The notes: a model not told the origin generated them from the sequence alone. Counted from the stretch's first letter, positions 35,533 to 44,282 are shown. The stretch is DNA of 64,000 bases from UKL13-2 sp031431435 (GCA_031431435.1 JANPDI010000031.1:47935-111934), one strand, 5' to 3'. Numbers and translations: made by a program.

Positions 35533-36756
35533 CTAGAGTTTTTTCGGTGACACGGTTTTGTCGGCAACGCCGGCTGCCGGTACCGCGGCCTGCGGCGGTG
35601 CGGGCGGCTTATTTGCGTCGGCAGCCTGCTGCGGGACAGGTTGCGCGGCGTTGCCATCCAATGTGGCAATCTTGACGGTGACGCCATCGCGAATTTTTGG
35701 TTGTCCGGCGGTGACAACAACATCATCTTTGGCCAATCCACGGGTGACTTCGACCGAGCCGGTAATACGCTGGCCGATGTCAATCCTGGTGCGCAGTGCG
35801 CGGCCATCCGAGATCTTAAAAACAAAAAAATCATCGCCGACGGGAATTAATGCCTGCTCTGGAATCGTTAATCCTTCCTGCAGTTCATTGGTGATGAGCT
35901 TGACGCGCGCAAACATTCCGGGCCGTAAACGGCTATCAGTATTCTTGATGACAGCACGGATTACCACTGCCCGGCCGTTGGCATCAATCAATGGGTTGAT
36001 TGCCAATACCCGGCCGGCAAACGCCGTATTGGGGATGGCGTCAAGATTCACCTGCAGGGTCTGTCCGGTTGAGATTTGTTTCAGGAAAATTTCGGGCACA
36101 CGGAAATCGACCTTGAGCGGGTCAATTTCTTCAAGGTTGACGATATCCTGTCCCTCGCGGACGTAATCGCCAATGCTGACCAGTCGCAGCCCGGCAATAC
36201 CCGAGAACGGCGCCTTGATATCGAGTTTTGTCAGGCGCGCGGCGGCCAATTCAGCCGATGCGCCGGCGACTTTGAAGGCGCTCTCCGCGTCGTCTAACGC
36301 CTGGCTGGAAATAAACCCTTTTGCATGCAAATCGCGTGAACGTTCAATGCGACTTTTTGCCAGCGCAACGTTTGCCTCGGCCTGGCGCATCTCGGCCCGC
36401 TGTACAGATTGGTCCAGTCGCAAGACCACCGTGCCTTTTGCCACGCGTTGGCCTTCGGCAAAGCCAATTTCGACGATCCGACCCGACACTTCGGGGCGGA
36501 CAATCACGGTCTCGTCGGAACGCAACGAGCCGACGGCAGAAATGGTTTTTGCCAAGGGCGCGATTTTTACACGCGCGGCGTCAACTGCGGTAGGGGGCGG
36601 GCCGGCGGGCCCTTTGCCGGGTGTTGCTGCGCCGGGCGCGGCCGTGCTGCCTGCAGCGGGGTTGTTGGTGCCCTGCCTTGTGCCCAACCAGAAAAAGAGT
36701 CCTGCAATGACGGCGCTCGCAACAACGCCGACCGACCACTTCATTGTTTTGTTCAT
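35533..36756 (-). CDS. RND efflux periplasmic adaptor subunit (membrane fusion protein)
   Basis: The product is 407 residues. The ATG at 36756 gives an N-terminal anchor (MKWSVGVVASAVIAGLFFWLG) followed by a Pro/Ala/Gly linker. The lipoyl/barrel-sandwich part shows SGRIVEIGFAEGQRVAKGTVVLRLD, a helical hairpin follows, then KAPFSGIAGLRLVSIGDYVREGQDIVNLEEIDPLKVDFRVPE, the typical second half. The C-terminal tail is Pro/Ala-rich. It is 9 bases upstream of the pump gene, forming a two-gene operon. It bridges pump and outer-membrane channel. Confidence 0.93.
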   Translation of the reverse strand: MNKTMKWSVGVVASAVIAGLFFWLGTRQGTNNPAAGSTAAPGAATPGKGPAGPPPTAVDAARVKIAPLAKTISAVGSLRSDETVIVRPEVSGRIVEIGFAEGQRVAKGTVVLRLDQSVQRAEMRQAEANVALAKSRIERSRDLHAKGFISSQALDDAESAFKVAGASAELAAARLTKLDIKAPFSGIAGLRLVSIGDYVREGQDIVNLEEIDPLKVDFRVPEIFLKQISTGQTLQVNLDAIPNTAFAGRVLAINPLIDANGRAVVIRAVIKNTDSRLRPGMFARVKLITNELQEGLTIPEQALIPVGDDFFVFKISDGRALRTRIDIGQRITGSVEVTRGLAKDDVVVTAGQPKIRDGVTVKIATLDGNAAQPVPQQAADANKPPAPPQAAVPAAGVADKTVSPKKL

Positions 36757-36891
36757 TTCAATTGGTTCTTTGATAGGGCGATGGATGGCCAAAATAGGCA
36801 CGCTGCCACACATATTTGCCGGGTGAGAGTCGCAATCGCCGATTGGCGTCATTATCGCTGGAAATTGGGCAACATGCTTTGACCGGCGTCA

Positions 36892-37098
36892 CTACGCCAG
36901 GAGGTCGGGATTCAGCTGGCTCTGAAGGAAGGCAATTTGGTCTTTTAACAACAATTTGCGCTTTTTCATTCGCTTCAATTGCAACTGGTCATGAATTGGC
37001 GCTTCGATCAGGGCGGCAATCGCGAGATCCAGGTCTCGATGCTCCTGCGAAAGTTCGACAATACGGGCTTCAATCGCAGTGGTATTGTCGTAGGACAC
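36892..37098 (-). CDS. DUF465 (YdcH-like) small protein
   Basis: The product is 68 residues, a basic and acidic helical hairpin. It fits the DUF465 pattern: LSQEHRDLDLAIAAL near the start and LKRMKKRKLLLKDQIAFLQSQL near the end. These short coiled-coil proteins are widespread in proteobacteria and have no firm function. It lies upstream of the efflux operon on the same strand with 135 bases between. Confidence 0.82.
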   Translation of the reverse strand: MSYDNTTAIEARIVELSQEHRDLDLAIAALIEAPIHDQLQLKRMKKRKLLLKDQIAFLQSQLNPDLLA

Positions 37099-37372
37099 AA
37101 TTGTTCACGGTGAAGGTTGATTGCCAAACGCATTGCCCCAAAGGCTGTTTGCGCGAATGAAAGTGGTATCGGCCAATCCGGTGGGCGGCAGGCGATAGAA
37201 TGACGACACCAGCAGCAATATAGCGCGCTTGACCGGCTTCTGAGGACATTTTGTTGCGGCTGGTACATGCGCCATGTTGTGGTGCAGCAATTGCCGGGTC
37301 CGTCATCGCGGGACTTGCGTAATTGCCGGCTAACGGGTGAAATAGCAAGTTATCGCAATTCTTGATCGATCG

Positions 37373-38314
37373 ATGTCACTGATGCAACCAAGACGCAACG
37401 ACTACGACATAACCAACCGCGTACAAACTACCGACCCCAAAGCGGTTGAAGGCGAGGTCACGCGTTTGTTTTGCCTGTTGTACCCGGGTACGCGGCCAGC
37501 CATGATTGTTGGTGCGTTTGCCGATATCGTGCTGCTGTATAAAGGTGAATATCCCGGCTACCGTGCCTGTGATACCAGCTACCATGATTTGCAGCACGTA
37601 ATGGACGTGACGCTCGCCATGACCAGATTGATGGATGGCTATGAACGATCACGCGCCGAAACGCCCGCGCTGGGCGAAAAAATGTTTCAGCTGGGCATCG
37701 TCACCGCGCTGTTCCACGACATGGGCTATCTACGACGAACCGATGATGAAATCGCGCCCAACGGCGCGTTTTACACGTTAAACCATGTGTCGCGCGGGGC
37801 GGCATTCCTGCGACACTATTTGCCAAAGGCGGGCATGCCCGAGTACGCGGAGGCCGGATCGGAACTGATCCATTTCACCGGTTTTGAAAAGCGCGTTGCC
37901 GACATCTTGATCGATGATCCGGTGCTTCGCCTGCTGGGCAGCCTGCTCGGTTCGGCCGACATCATTGCGCAAATGTCTGATCGCTGTTATCTGGAAAAAT
38001 GCCGCGACCGGCTCTATCCGGAATTTGTCGCCGGCGGCATTGCCGAAAAGCATGATGTTGCCGGCAACGTTAACGTTGTCTACGCATCAGGCCAGGATCT
38101 GGTCAATAAAACACCGGTTTTCTTTGCCAGTGCCGTCGAGCGTCTCGAGTCGGATTTGGGCGGCGCGTACAACTATGCGACGACCCATTTTGGCGGGTTT
38201 AATCTCTACATCCACGCGGCATCCAAAAACGTCAATTTTGCCCGGCTGATTGGCGCCAATGCATCGCATGCGTTGCGCCGCACGCCACCGGAATCGAACG
38301 ACCTGCTGCATTGA
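37373..38314 (+). CDS. HD-domain phosphohydrolase-like protein
   Basis: The product is 313 residues. Metal-binding HD motifs are visible: YHDLQHVMDVTLAMTRLMDG near residue 68 and TALFHDMGYLRRTDDE near 110, then LNHVSRGAAFLRHYL. This spacing resembles metal-dependent phosphodiesterases, including the YHxxxHxxDV signature of class I cyclic nucleotide PDEs, but the substrate is not known. No membrane or sensor domain is seen. The ATG at 37373 has no strong ribosome site. It ends 8 bases before the host tRNA-Arg 3' half and is the last host gene before the mobile element. Confidence 0.72.
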   Translation: MSLMQPRRNDYDITNRVQTTDPKAVEGEVTRLFCLLYPGTRPAMIVGAFADIVLLYKGEYPGYRACDTSYHDLQHVMDVTLAMTRLMDGYERSRAETPALGEKMFQLGIVTALFHDMGYLRRTDDEIAPNGAFYTLNHVSRGAAFLRHYLPKAGMPEYAEAGSELIHFTGFEKRVADILIDDPVLRLLGSLLGSADIIAQMSDRCYLEKCRDRLYPEFVAGGIAEKHDVAGNVNVVYASGQDLVNKTPVFFASAVERLESDLGGAYNYATTHFGGFNLYIHAASKNVNFARLIGANASHALRRTPPESNDLLH

Positions 38315-38322
38315 TAGCGGGT

Positions 38323-38368
38323 TGGCGCCCTCGACACGAATCGAACGTGTGACCTACCCCTTAGGAGG
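38323..38368 (-). pseudogene. 3' half of the split host tRNA-Arg(CCT)
   Basis: On the minus strand this is the anticodon loop CTCCTAA, the 3' side of a GGGGT anticodon stem, variable loop, T arm, acceptor strand CGAGGGC, discriminator G and an encoded CCA. Its acceptor strand pairs perfectly with the 5' half at 48657-48695, 10.3 kb away, and not with the intact tRNA at 48374. It is the left attachment site (core 38360-38368). Confidence 0.92.
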
Positions 38369-38442
38369 CGACACATTTAAGGGAGCCTAACGCTTTGAAA
38401 GTTAAACAGTTAATTCAAAAAAACGTTGGCTAAAAAAGCCAC

Positions 38443-38463
38443 TTGCTCCATACTTGCTCCAAT
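38443..38463 (+). repeat. Candidate integrase arm-type sites, left end
   Basis: TTGCTCCA, 3 bases, then TTGCTCCAAT: two direct copies with an 11-bp period, about one helical turn. The same arrangement recurs at the right end (48542-48562). They lie between the att core and the integrase start, the usual place for arm-type binding sites. Confidence 0.7.
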
Positions 38464-38488
38464 ACCTGTTAAGTGTGGAGCGTATCTA

Positions 38489-39619
38489 ATGATAGCGCAA
38501 CAGAAACCTGCAATGCGCGGCAAAGGGCGCAAGCTTCCCCCGGGCATCACAAAACGGGAAAGCGAAGCGACGGGGCAAATTTCATATCAAGTGCGATTGC
38601 GCCGTGTCGGCCTGCCAACCATCGCACGCACGTTCGATAGTCTGCTTGAGGCGGAAGCCTGGAAAGCGGAATCGGAGACGAAAAGAAATCGAGGCGAGCG
38701 AGTCGCCACGCGCGCAGATCGGCGTGCAACTATCGTCGATGCGATAGATGAATACGTCGCGAAAAACAAAACGCTGAATGACAAGGAGAAGCAACGGCTA
38801 ACGTTTCTGCGTTTGGAATTTGCCGAGGTCGCAATGATGGGCCTTACCGCACCGCGACTTGAGGCTTGGCGTGACCAAATGCTGGCAACGATCATCCCGC
38901 CGCCCGCAAGCAAGAAAAAAGCGCACCCACTTTACGATGGTGGACGTGTACGCACGTATTCGGAGAGCAGCGTAAGGAAATTTTTCTACACGCTCAAGAA
39001 AGTGCTTGAGTGGTACGCGGCTTTCTATAAGCAACCGTTTGATAATCCCTTCCAGCAGGTGTCCGCGCCGTCCGAAGACAATTGGAGAAGCCGACGCCTT
39101 GAGGGTAATGAAGAAAACCGAATCATGGCGGCTTGCGAAAAGATGCACGCCAATCGTGATGAATTGAAAAGAGTCATAGCGTTTGCGCTAGAGACGGGCA
39201 TGCGCGCTGGTGAAATTCTTAAATTGGAATGGCACGAGGTAGACCATGCGAAACGCCGCATCATCATCCCTGCGCACAAGTGCAAAACGCGTCGCGAACG
39301 CGAAGTGCCGATCACGACCCCCTGCCGCGAACTGCTACACGCGCACGAGAAAGCGACGCGCAAGCAAGGCGAAACTCGCGTCTTTTGGCAATGGCCAAGT
39401 TCGAATACTCTTGGTCATCGCTTTAAGGTGGTGGCGAAAAATGCGCAGTTGCGAGATTTCCGATTCCACGATTTTAGGCATGAAGCAACTAGCAGAATGT
39501 ATGAGCGCACAAAATTGACTGACGTTCAGATTTCATCGATCACCGGCCATACAGATTTAAGAACGCTCAAGCGATATGCAAACCTAAGAGGCGCACAGCT
39601 CGCTGATATGATGTGGTGA
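38489..39619 (+). CDS. Tyrosine recombinase / phage-type integrase
   Basis: The product is 376 residues from the ATG at 38489, which has GGAG 8 bases upstream; the frame is open further left but crosses the arm-type sites. The C-terminal catalytic domain has the full set: Arg in ETGMRAGEI (~R239), Lys in KCKTRRERE (~K266), HDFRHEA (~H327 and R330), TGHT (~H354) and nucleophile Tyr in LKRYANL (~Y363). The N-terminal part has an arm-binding-like beta region and a core-binding SAM-like helical domain. It sits at the left end and reads inward. It should catalyse insertion into and excision from the tRNA-Arg anticodon loop. Confidence 0.95.
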   Translation: MIAQQKPAMRGKGRKLPPGITKRESEATGQISYQVRLRRVGLPTIARTFDSLLEAEAWKAESETKRNRGERVATRADRRATIVDAIDEYVAKNKTLNDKEKQRLTFLRLEFAEVAMMGLTAPRLEAWRDQMLATIIPPPASKKKAHPLYDGGRVRTYSESSVRKFFYTLKKVLEWYAAFYKQPFDNPFQQVSAPSEDNWRSRRLEGNEENRIMAACEKMHANRDELKRVIAFALETGMRAGEILKLEWHEVDHAKRRIIIPAHKCKTRREREVPITTPCRELLHAHEKATRKQGETRVFWQWPSSNTLGHRFKVVAKNAQLRDFRFHDFRHEATSRMYERTKLTDVQISSITGHTDLRTLKRYANLRGAQLADMMW

Positions 39620-39646
39620 TTCAAATCTCGCGAAACAGGTGAAGAA

Positions 39647-40180
39647 GTGAAAACTGAAACAACCCCTGAGGAATTTCTCGCACGACTTGATGCGCTTTCC
39701 GATGGTCAGCTCATCAGTCAAAAACATTTGGCTGCGATCCTTAGCGTTTCAGAAAGTCTTCTGGAGAAGAGTCGCGTAAAAGGCGGATTTATTCCGCATT
39801 TCAAAATTGCCAAAGGTGCAGTTCGTTACCAACTCGGTACCGTTCGCAATTGGCTCGCGGGTCGCACCGTTAGCAGTACTGCAGAGGCGCAGGTCAGACT
39901 TAGCGCTTACATCGCGCTGCCTCACGCCGAGATCGGTGCCTATCGTCCGATCCTGCTTCCGTGGGCTTACACAAGCGGAGCGGTGCAGCCCTTCATTGAT
40001 TCCATGAATCATGACGTCGATGAAATAATTTGGCTCATGCCCAGCGCGTTTCAAGATCGCTTGGAGACTCGACTTTTGGTGGCGGAAAAACATGGCACTG
40101 AAGCAACACTCCGCAAGGCAATAGCGGACGAGCGTTCAGCGCAGAAGGCCGGCAAGAAACCGCGCGGCAAAGGTATCTGA
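39647..40180 (+). CDS. Element-encoded protein with excisionase-like helix-turn-helix
   Basis: The product is 177 residues with a GTG start at 39647. Residues ~20-72 (GQLISQKHLAAILSVSESLLEKSR ... NWLAG) look like a MerR/AlpA-type helix-turn-helix as found in excisionases and small phage regulators. The remaining 100 residues have no recognised domain; the C-terminus is basic (KKPRGKG). It follows the integrase by 27 bases and precedes the ParB-MT-A70 gene by 2 bases, so it is probably in one operon. A role in excision or control of the integrase is a guess. It shares layout with the protein at 47913. Confidence 0.7.
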   Translation: MKTETTPEEFLARLDALSDGQLISQKHLAAILSVSESLLEKSRVKGGFIPHFKIAKGAVRYQLGTVRNWLAGRTVSSTAEAQVRLSAYIALPHAEIGAYRPILLPWAYTSGAVQPFIDSMNHDVDEIIWLMPSAFQDRLETRLLVAEKHGTEATLRKAIADERSAQKAGKKPRGKGI

Positions 40181-40182
40181 CG

Positions 40183-41340
40183 ATGGCCAAGGCCATGAAG
40201 CTTCACAAGCTTGCGACCGAGTTTCCCACGATGTCTAAAGAGGATTTCAATATCCTAAAGACCGACATTAAGAGCAACGGTCTCAGCGAGCCAATCCTGT
40301 TGTGGGATGGCCAAGTTGTTGATGGGAAGCATCGGCTTAGAGCGTGCAAAGAACTCGGTATTAAACCAGCCTTCACAAATTGGACGGTTGCGGAGTCGCC
40401 AGCCGCATACGTTTATCGCACAAACCTTTGCCGTAGAAATTTGACCGCGAGCCAACGTGCATTGCTAGCCGCCAAGTACGCGACATTGCAGCGCGGCACG
40501 AACCAGCATGCATCTGGAGATGCATCCACGTTGTCCCAAAAAGAGGCCGCTCTGGTTTTTGGTTGTTCACGCGCATCAGTCCAACGTGGAAAAAAGGTTC
40601 ACGACTCAAGAAATTCTGTCTTGATCGCGGCGGTGAATCGTGGACTCTTTTCACTTGCCGAGGGGGCCGAGGTGGCGGCCTTGCCTAGGGCGCAGCAGAA
40701 CCAAATCCTGAAATCCGGTACGAACATTCGCGATCATCGTTCGGAAGCGAAACGGAAGCTGGCGATCGATAGGGCTAACGCTTTGAACAAGAATGTAAAG
40801 CTCCCCGAAGGAACGACCTACGCGGTCATACTTGCTGATCCACCTTGGAACTATGGTGCCAGCAAGGTAAGCAACACCTCTGTTGGCCCGCAAATGCACT
40901 ACCCAACTATGAGCACGGCAGAAATTGCCGCGATGCCAATCGCTGATCTCGCCCAGCGTAACGCGGTGCTTTTTTTGTGGGTGCCCTCATCACTTTTGCC
41001 TGATGGATTACAGGTCATGGAGGCGTGGGGATTCAAATACGTCACGTCTGCCATATGGGCAAAAAAACGTGCCGTCGTCTCCACAGGCATGTTTATGCCG
41101 ATGCACGAACCGCTACTGGTCGGCCGTCGAGGGACAGGGTTAGGACGAGCTGCGAAGTCGTGCAATAGCGTCGTGTCCATCCCCACCACTCGCAAGCACT
41201 CTGAGAAGCCAGCTATCTTCCACCAGGTGATTGAGCAAATGTACCCAAATGTCCCACGAGTCGAACTATTCGCGCGTGCGGGCAGAAAGGGTTGGGACTT
41301 GTGGGGGAATCAGGCACCAAAAGCACCGAAAAACAAATGA
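40183..41340 (+). CDS. ParB-like domain fused to MT-A70-family adenine methyltransferase
   Basis: The product is 385 residues. Residues ~1-60 hold a ParB/sulfiredoxin-like domain with VVDGKHRLRAC near 46-55, followed by a helical region to ~200 with a Lys/Arg-rich HTH-like part (LSQKEAALVFGCSRASVQRG). The C-terminal half is an MT-A70-type methyltransferase: the catalytic motif DPPW at 219-222, preceded by AVILA, and a C-terminal VPRVELFARAGRKGWDLWG. It probably methylates adenine N6 in DNA. No restriction enzyme gene is next to it, so it is likely an orphan methylase that marks or protects element DNA, or acts in its replication control. Confidence 0.86.
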   Translation: MAKAMKLHKLATEFPTMSKEDFNILKTDIKSNGLSEPILLWDGQVVDGKHRLRACKELGIKPAFTNWTVAESPAAYVYRTNLCRRNLTASQRALLAAKYATLQRGTNQHASGDASTLSQKEAALVFGCSRASVQRGKKVHDSRNSVLIAAVNRGLFSLAEGAEVAALPRAQQNQILKSGTNIRDHRSEAKRKLAIDRANALNKNVKLPEGTTYAVILADPPWNYGASKVSNTSVGPQMHYPTMSTAEIAAMPIADLAQRNAVLFLWVPSSLLPDGLQVMEAWGFKYVTSAIWAKKRAVVSTGMFMPMHEPLLVGRRGTGLGRAAKSCNSVVSIPTTRKHSEKPAIFHQVIEQMYPNVPRVELFARAGRKGWDLWGNQAPKAPKNK

Positions 41341-41393
41341 TTTGACTTCCATGTTGTGTTTTGTAGGTTGTGGCATGACCACAACCTACCGAC

Positions 41394-42269
41394 ATGGATG
41401 AGTTCGAGCACTTCAAAAAAAACCTATACCCGAAACCAATCTGCACGAACGACCTCGCAGATGGCGTGAAGCACAGGAAGCGCGAAGACGCAATTTGCTA
41501 TCGCTACCTAGGCTTGAATCGCAGCTACAGGGCATACCTTGCGTTCGATCTAGACTTCCCATCAAGTGCGTTTGCTTGGGAAGACCTGCGGCTTCCCCCG
41601 CCGTCGTTGGTCATCGGCAACCCAGCGAATTGCCATAGCCACTATCTTTATCGACTTCGCACGCCAGTCATTTTTACCGATGGTGGGAGATTGCGCCCTC
41701 AGCAATATTTTCGAGCTATCCAGCGAACCCTAACTAAATTGCTAGGTGCTGACGAAGCGTATAGGGGACTAATCGTCAAAAATCCACTGCATCACAAATG
41801 GCGCGTCCTCAAATTTTCGGTTGAGTATGATCTTGAGGACTTCCAGGAATGGTTTGAGCTGTTGCCGGAAAAGATTGCAGCACCAGACCTCGATATGTAT
41901 CTTGGTCGCAACGATGCCCTATTCCGAATACTCGCAAAATGGGCACACGAGCGGTATGGGCGCGCAACAGGGCTTGATAACTTCATGGCGCTGGTTAGGT
42001 GCCAAGCCGATCAAATTAACGCCACGTTCCCCAAGCCGCTAGCGACCAATGAGGTACGGGACACGGCGTTGAGCGTGGCGCGTGGCGTATGGCGGTGGAG
42101 GCAAGCGAATCCCCCATCATCCCTACGGCCCGCAACAAAGGCGCGTATTCAAGCCGCTGCGGACGAGCTGAAAGGCGCAGGTCGCAAGGTGACGCAGTTG
42201 GCTTTATCGCTGCGGTCTGGCATACCGCAAAAAACCATCAATAAATACCTCGGGCAGATAGAGCGTTAG
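41394..42269 (+). CDS. Plasmid replicase-family (Rep/primase-like) protein
   Basis: The product is 291 residues. The region AYLAFDLDFPSSAFAWEDLRLPPPSLVIGNPANCHSHYLYRLRTPV matches the plasmid Replicase family (ColE2-type Rep), in which an Asp pair and a His serve the primase-like active site. A PriCT-like segment follows (ALFRILAKWAHERYGRA), and the C-terminal ~70 residues carry an HTH-like region suited to origin binding (QLALSLRSGIPQKTINKYLG). Its presence means the element derives from a replicon and may replicate after excision. A set of inverted repeats lies immediately downstream, where ColE2-type origins are found. Confidence 0.8.
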   Translation: MDEFEHFKKNLYPKPICTNDLADGVKHRKREDAICYRYLGLNRSYRAYLAFDLDFPSSAFAWEDLRLPPPSLVIGNPANCHSHYLYRLRTPVIFTDGGRLRPQQYFRAIQRTLTKLLGADEAYRGLIVKNPLHHKWRVLKFSVEYDLEDFQEWFELLPEKIAAPDLDMYLGRNDALFRILAKWAHERYGRATGLDNFMALVRCQADQINATFPKPLATNEVRDTALSVARGVWRWRQANPPSSLRPATKARIQAAADELKGAGRKVTQLALSLRSGIPQKTINKYLGQIER

Positions 42270-42298
42270 CGACACCGCAGCTTTTACGGAATAGTGCT

Positions 42299-42389
42299 CG
42301 AAGTCAATCACCCCTATTCAGATAATTACGAGGTGCTAGCCGCCTCGTAACCGCTTGGAGGATAGCAACGAAACAGGAGCTTGACTTCG
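42299..42389. repeat. Nested inverted repeats downstream of rep, candidate origin or control structure
   Basis: Outer arms CGAAGTCAA (42299-42307) and TTGACTTCG (42381-42389) are perfect complements. Inside them TTACGAGG (42326-42333) and CCTCGTAA (42343-42350) form an 8-bp stem with a 9-nt loop. There is no T-run, so a terminator is unlikely. The place, just after a replicase gene, suggests an origin or a copy-control element; this is inference. Confidence 0.45.
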
Positions 42390-42451
42390 TGGTGCCGTCC
42401 ACTAAGGTGCTAGTAGGTAACTCCAACATCAAACCAACAAGGGAAAACAAC

Positions 42452-42640
42452 ATGAAGGACTGGAGCGACGTAAAGGCAACGATTGCACCATCGCCAAAAT
42501 CTGCGGTGTACTTACATGTCAAGCTAGCCAGCGAATTGAAGGCACAAGTTAAGGCTATCGCAGACGGGTATGGCTTGAGCGTCAGTGCTTATACCCGCCT
42601 GGCACTCTCGCGATCTATCGACGAACACAGGCAGCGTTAA
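42452..42640 (+). CDS. Small ribbon-helix-helix-like protein
   Basis: The product is 62 residues from the ATG at 42452, which follows AAGGGAAAA. The core AVYLHVKLASELKAQVKAIADGYGLSVSAYTRLALSRSI has the strand-helix-helix pattern of ribbon-helix-helix DNA-binding proteins (MobC- or CopG-like). A GTG at 42389 in the same frame is possible but runs through the inverted repeat arm. It could regulate the replicase upstream or assist mobilisation. Confidence 0.68.
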   Translation: MKDWSDVKATIAPSPKSAVYLHVKLASELKAQVKAIADGYGLSVSAYTRLALSRSIDEHRQR

Positions 42641-42670
42641 AATTGAGTATCTGGAATATCGTGTGTAATC

Positions 42671-42802
42671 GTGTTGAGATCAATCTTGTGGAACGCAAGC
42701 CACTTCGGCACAATCGGCCATAAGTGGACATTCCCCGAGGTCCTCCAATTAGGCGAATATCTTGATGGAATCGATGAAAAGCTTTCTGACGCCTACTCCT
42801 GA
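42671..42802 (+). CDS. Possible 43-residue ORF, perhaps a gene remnant
   Basis: A GTG at 42671 opens 43 codons ending in TGA at 42800. The predicted peptide (for example HFGTIGHKWTFPEVLQLGEYLD) looks protein-like with a sensible residue mix. No clear ribosome site is seen and I recognise no family. It could be a small gene or the tail of a broken one. Confidence 0.28.
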   Translation: MLRSILWNASHFGTIGHKWTFPEVLQLGEYLDGIDEKLSDAYS

Positions 42803-42845
42803 CGCATCAATTAGTTGAGTTTTGCCTTCTAACTGGACCATTACA

Positions 42846-44282
42846 GTGTCAGATCCCCCTTTCGACCTTACCAAACACCCTAGATTCAGGGGGCGGCAGC
42901 CGAACGACGAGGAAAAGCGGCGGGAGGTCGAACGCAAAAGACAGCAACGAGCCGATACCCGAGAAGAGTGCGGACGCCGAGCCTTTGCGGCACTCAGCGC
43001 ACGGCGCGAAAAACTGACGCCGGCTGATCGTGAAGCGATTGCCAGAAGCCTGTTTTCGGAGATAGACAACTACTGCAAACACACGGGTGAAGCTAAATAT
43101 GTACTCGTGAAGAAAGCAGGACTTACAGACGCCAATTCGACCAAAGTACTTGAGCGCCTTGTTTTGAAGTCAGGGAAGCCGTATCGCTCCGATTTGTATG
43201 CTACCGCGAGCAAGTATGCGGATTTAATGCGTGCTCTAGCGGACGGTGAGAGCATTGACGAATTGGCTTATCGAGTGCTGTCTGGCACATCGTTTTATCC
43301 ACGCCAAGCAGATGCCCCAATCCCAGAGATTAACGAGGCGCAACTGATTTTCGATGCGTTGGTGGAGGCTGCCAACAGAGTAGATGCCGAGTTTCACGTA
43401 TTCAATCAATGCTTGGAAGTCGCGCGCCTTCGCGACGAGGTGGAATCTACCTATTGGCAACGACTGACAGAAAGCCGCGATTCCCTAGACACCACGACCT
43501 GGCACAAAATGGTTTCAGAAATGAAGCTATTGCCGCAGTTTTGGCTGGGCACTAATCGTGAACTCTGCGAGGAGAACGGCCTTTGGTGGCCAGTAGAACA
43601 CTGGCGGCTCGTATCCGATTTGCCGGGTGTCAAGTTAGAAGCAGCCCCGGCAAATGCTTTTTGGGCCAAAGATGTTTCGATTGATGACTCATCTTCCGCA
43701 AAAGTGCGCAGCGAGCCAGATTTCTTTTGCTTCCCGCACATTTATCTAGGCCCCGCGCTGTGCGTCGATCTTACGCCCGAAGACTATTTCGCCGATGAGT
43801 TGCCAGATTTATCAATGCCGCAGATTAAGTGGGACGAAACGACGCATCAATATGCCTTGCGCGATCACGGGCCTGAATATTCCGACGATTTGTGCCCAAA
43901 AGCAGCACAGTGGTTAGTGCTATATCCAGACCCGCATGTCAAGAAACTCGTCCCGATGATCTACGCGATGGGCGATTGGCAAGGTGCTGAACTTACTCCG
44001 CTTACGGCACCCATAATCGCTGATTTCGGCGACACAAAACATTGGCAGTACTTTGGCAAAGACGCCGACACCTTACTAGACCGTTTGAAGGCCCTTACGG
44101 GCTACCGCACGGGGAGATTCGACGTCTATGAAGCCTGGCGAGAAACTGCCGCACGTTTTCATTGGAATCCGGTCCTGAGAAACCACCCCAACATCGTCGA
44201 TGACATTCAATATCGTCAGCACTTGCAGCAATGGCTGCGTGCAGGCAGGCACGGTTTGGATAGGGGCGACGAAGAAGATTGA
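42846..44282 (+). CDS. Unrecognised 478-residue element cargo protein
   Basis: I do not recognise this protein. From the GTG at 42846 it has 478 residues (a TTG at 42822 would add eight). The first ~70 residues are highly charged and helical (EEKRREVERKRQQRADTREECGRRAF). Residues ~70-200 are helical with SEIDNYCKHTGEAKYVLVKKAGL and a coiled look. The C-terminal ~270 residues are rich in Trp, Pro and Asp and have no membrane helices (ENGLWWPVEHWRLVSDLPGV, FCFPHIYLGPALCVDLTPEDYF, WQYFGKDADTLLDRL). It lies between the replication region and the UDG-like trio with 170 bases after it. It might be a defence or accessory protein; that is open. Confidence 0.75.
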   Translation: MSDPPFDLTKHPRFRGRQPNDEEKRREVERKRQQRADTREECGRRAFAALSARREKLTPADREAIARSLFSEIDNYCKHTGEAKYVLVKKAGLTDANSTKVLERLVLKSGKPYRSDLYATASKYADLMRALADGESIDELAYRVLSGTSFYPRQADAPIPEINEAQLIFDALVEAANRVDAEFHVFNQCLEVARLRDEVESTYWQRLTESRDSLDTTTWHKMVSEMKLLPQFWLGTNRELCEENGLWWPVEHWRLVSDLPGVKLEAAPANAFWAKDVSIDDSSSAKVRSEPDFFCFPHIYLGPALCVDLTPEDYFADELPDLSMPQIKWDETTHQYALRDHGPEYSDDLCPKAAQWLVLYPDPHVKKLVPMIYAMGDWQGAELTPLTAPIIADFGDTKHWQYFGKDADTLLDRLKALTGYRTGRFDVYEAWRETAARFHWNPVLRNHPNIVDDIQYRQHLQQWLRAGRHGLDRGDEED

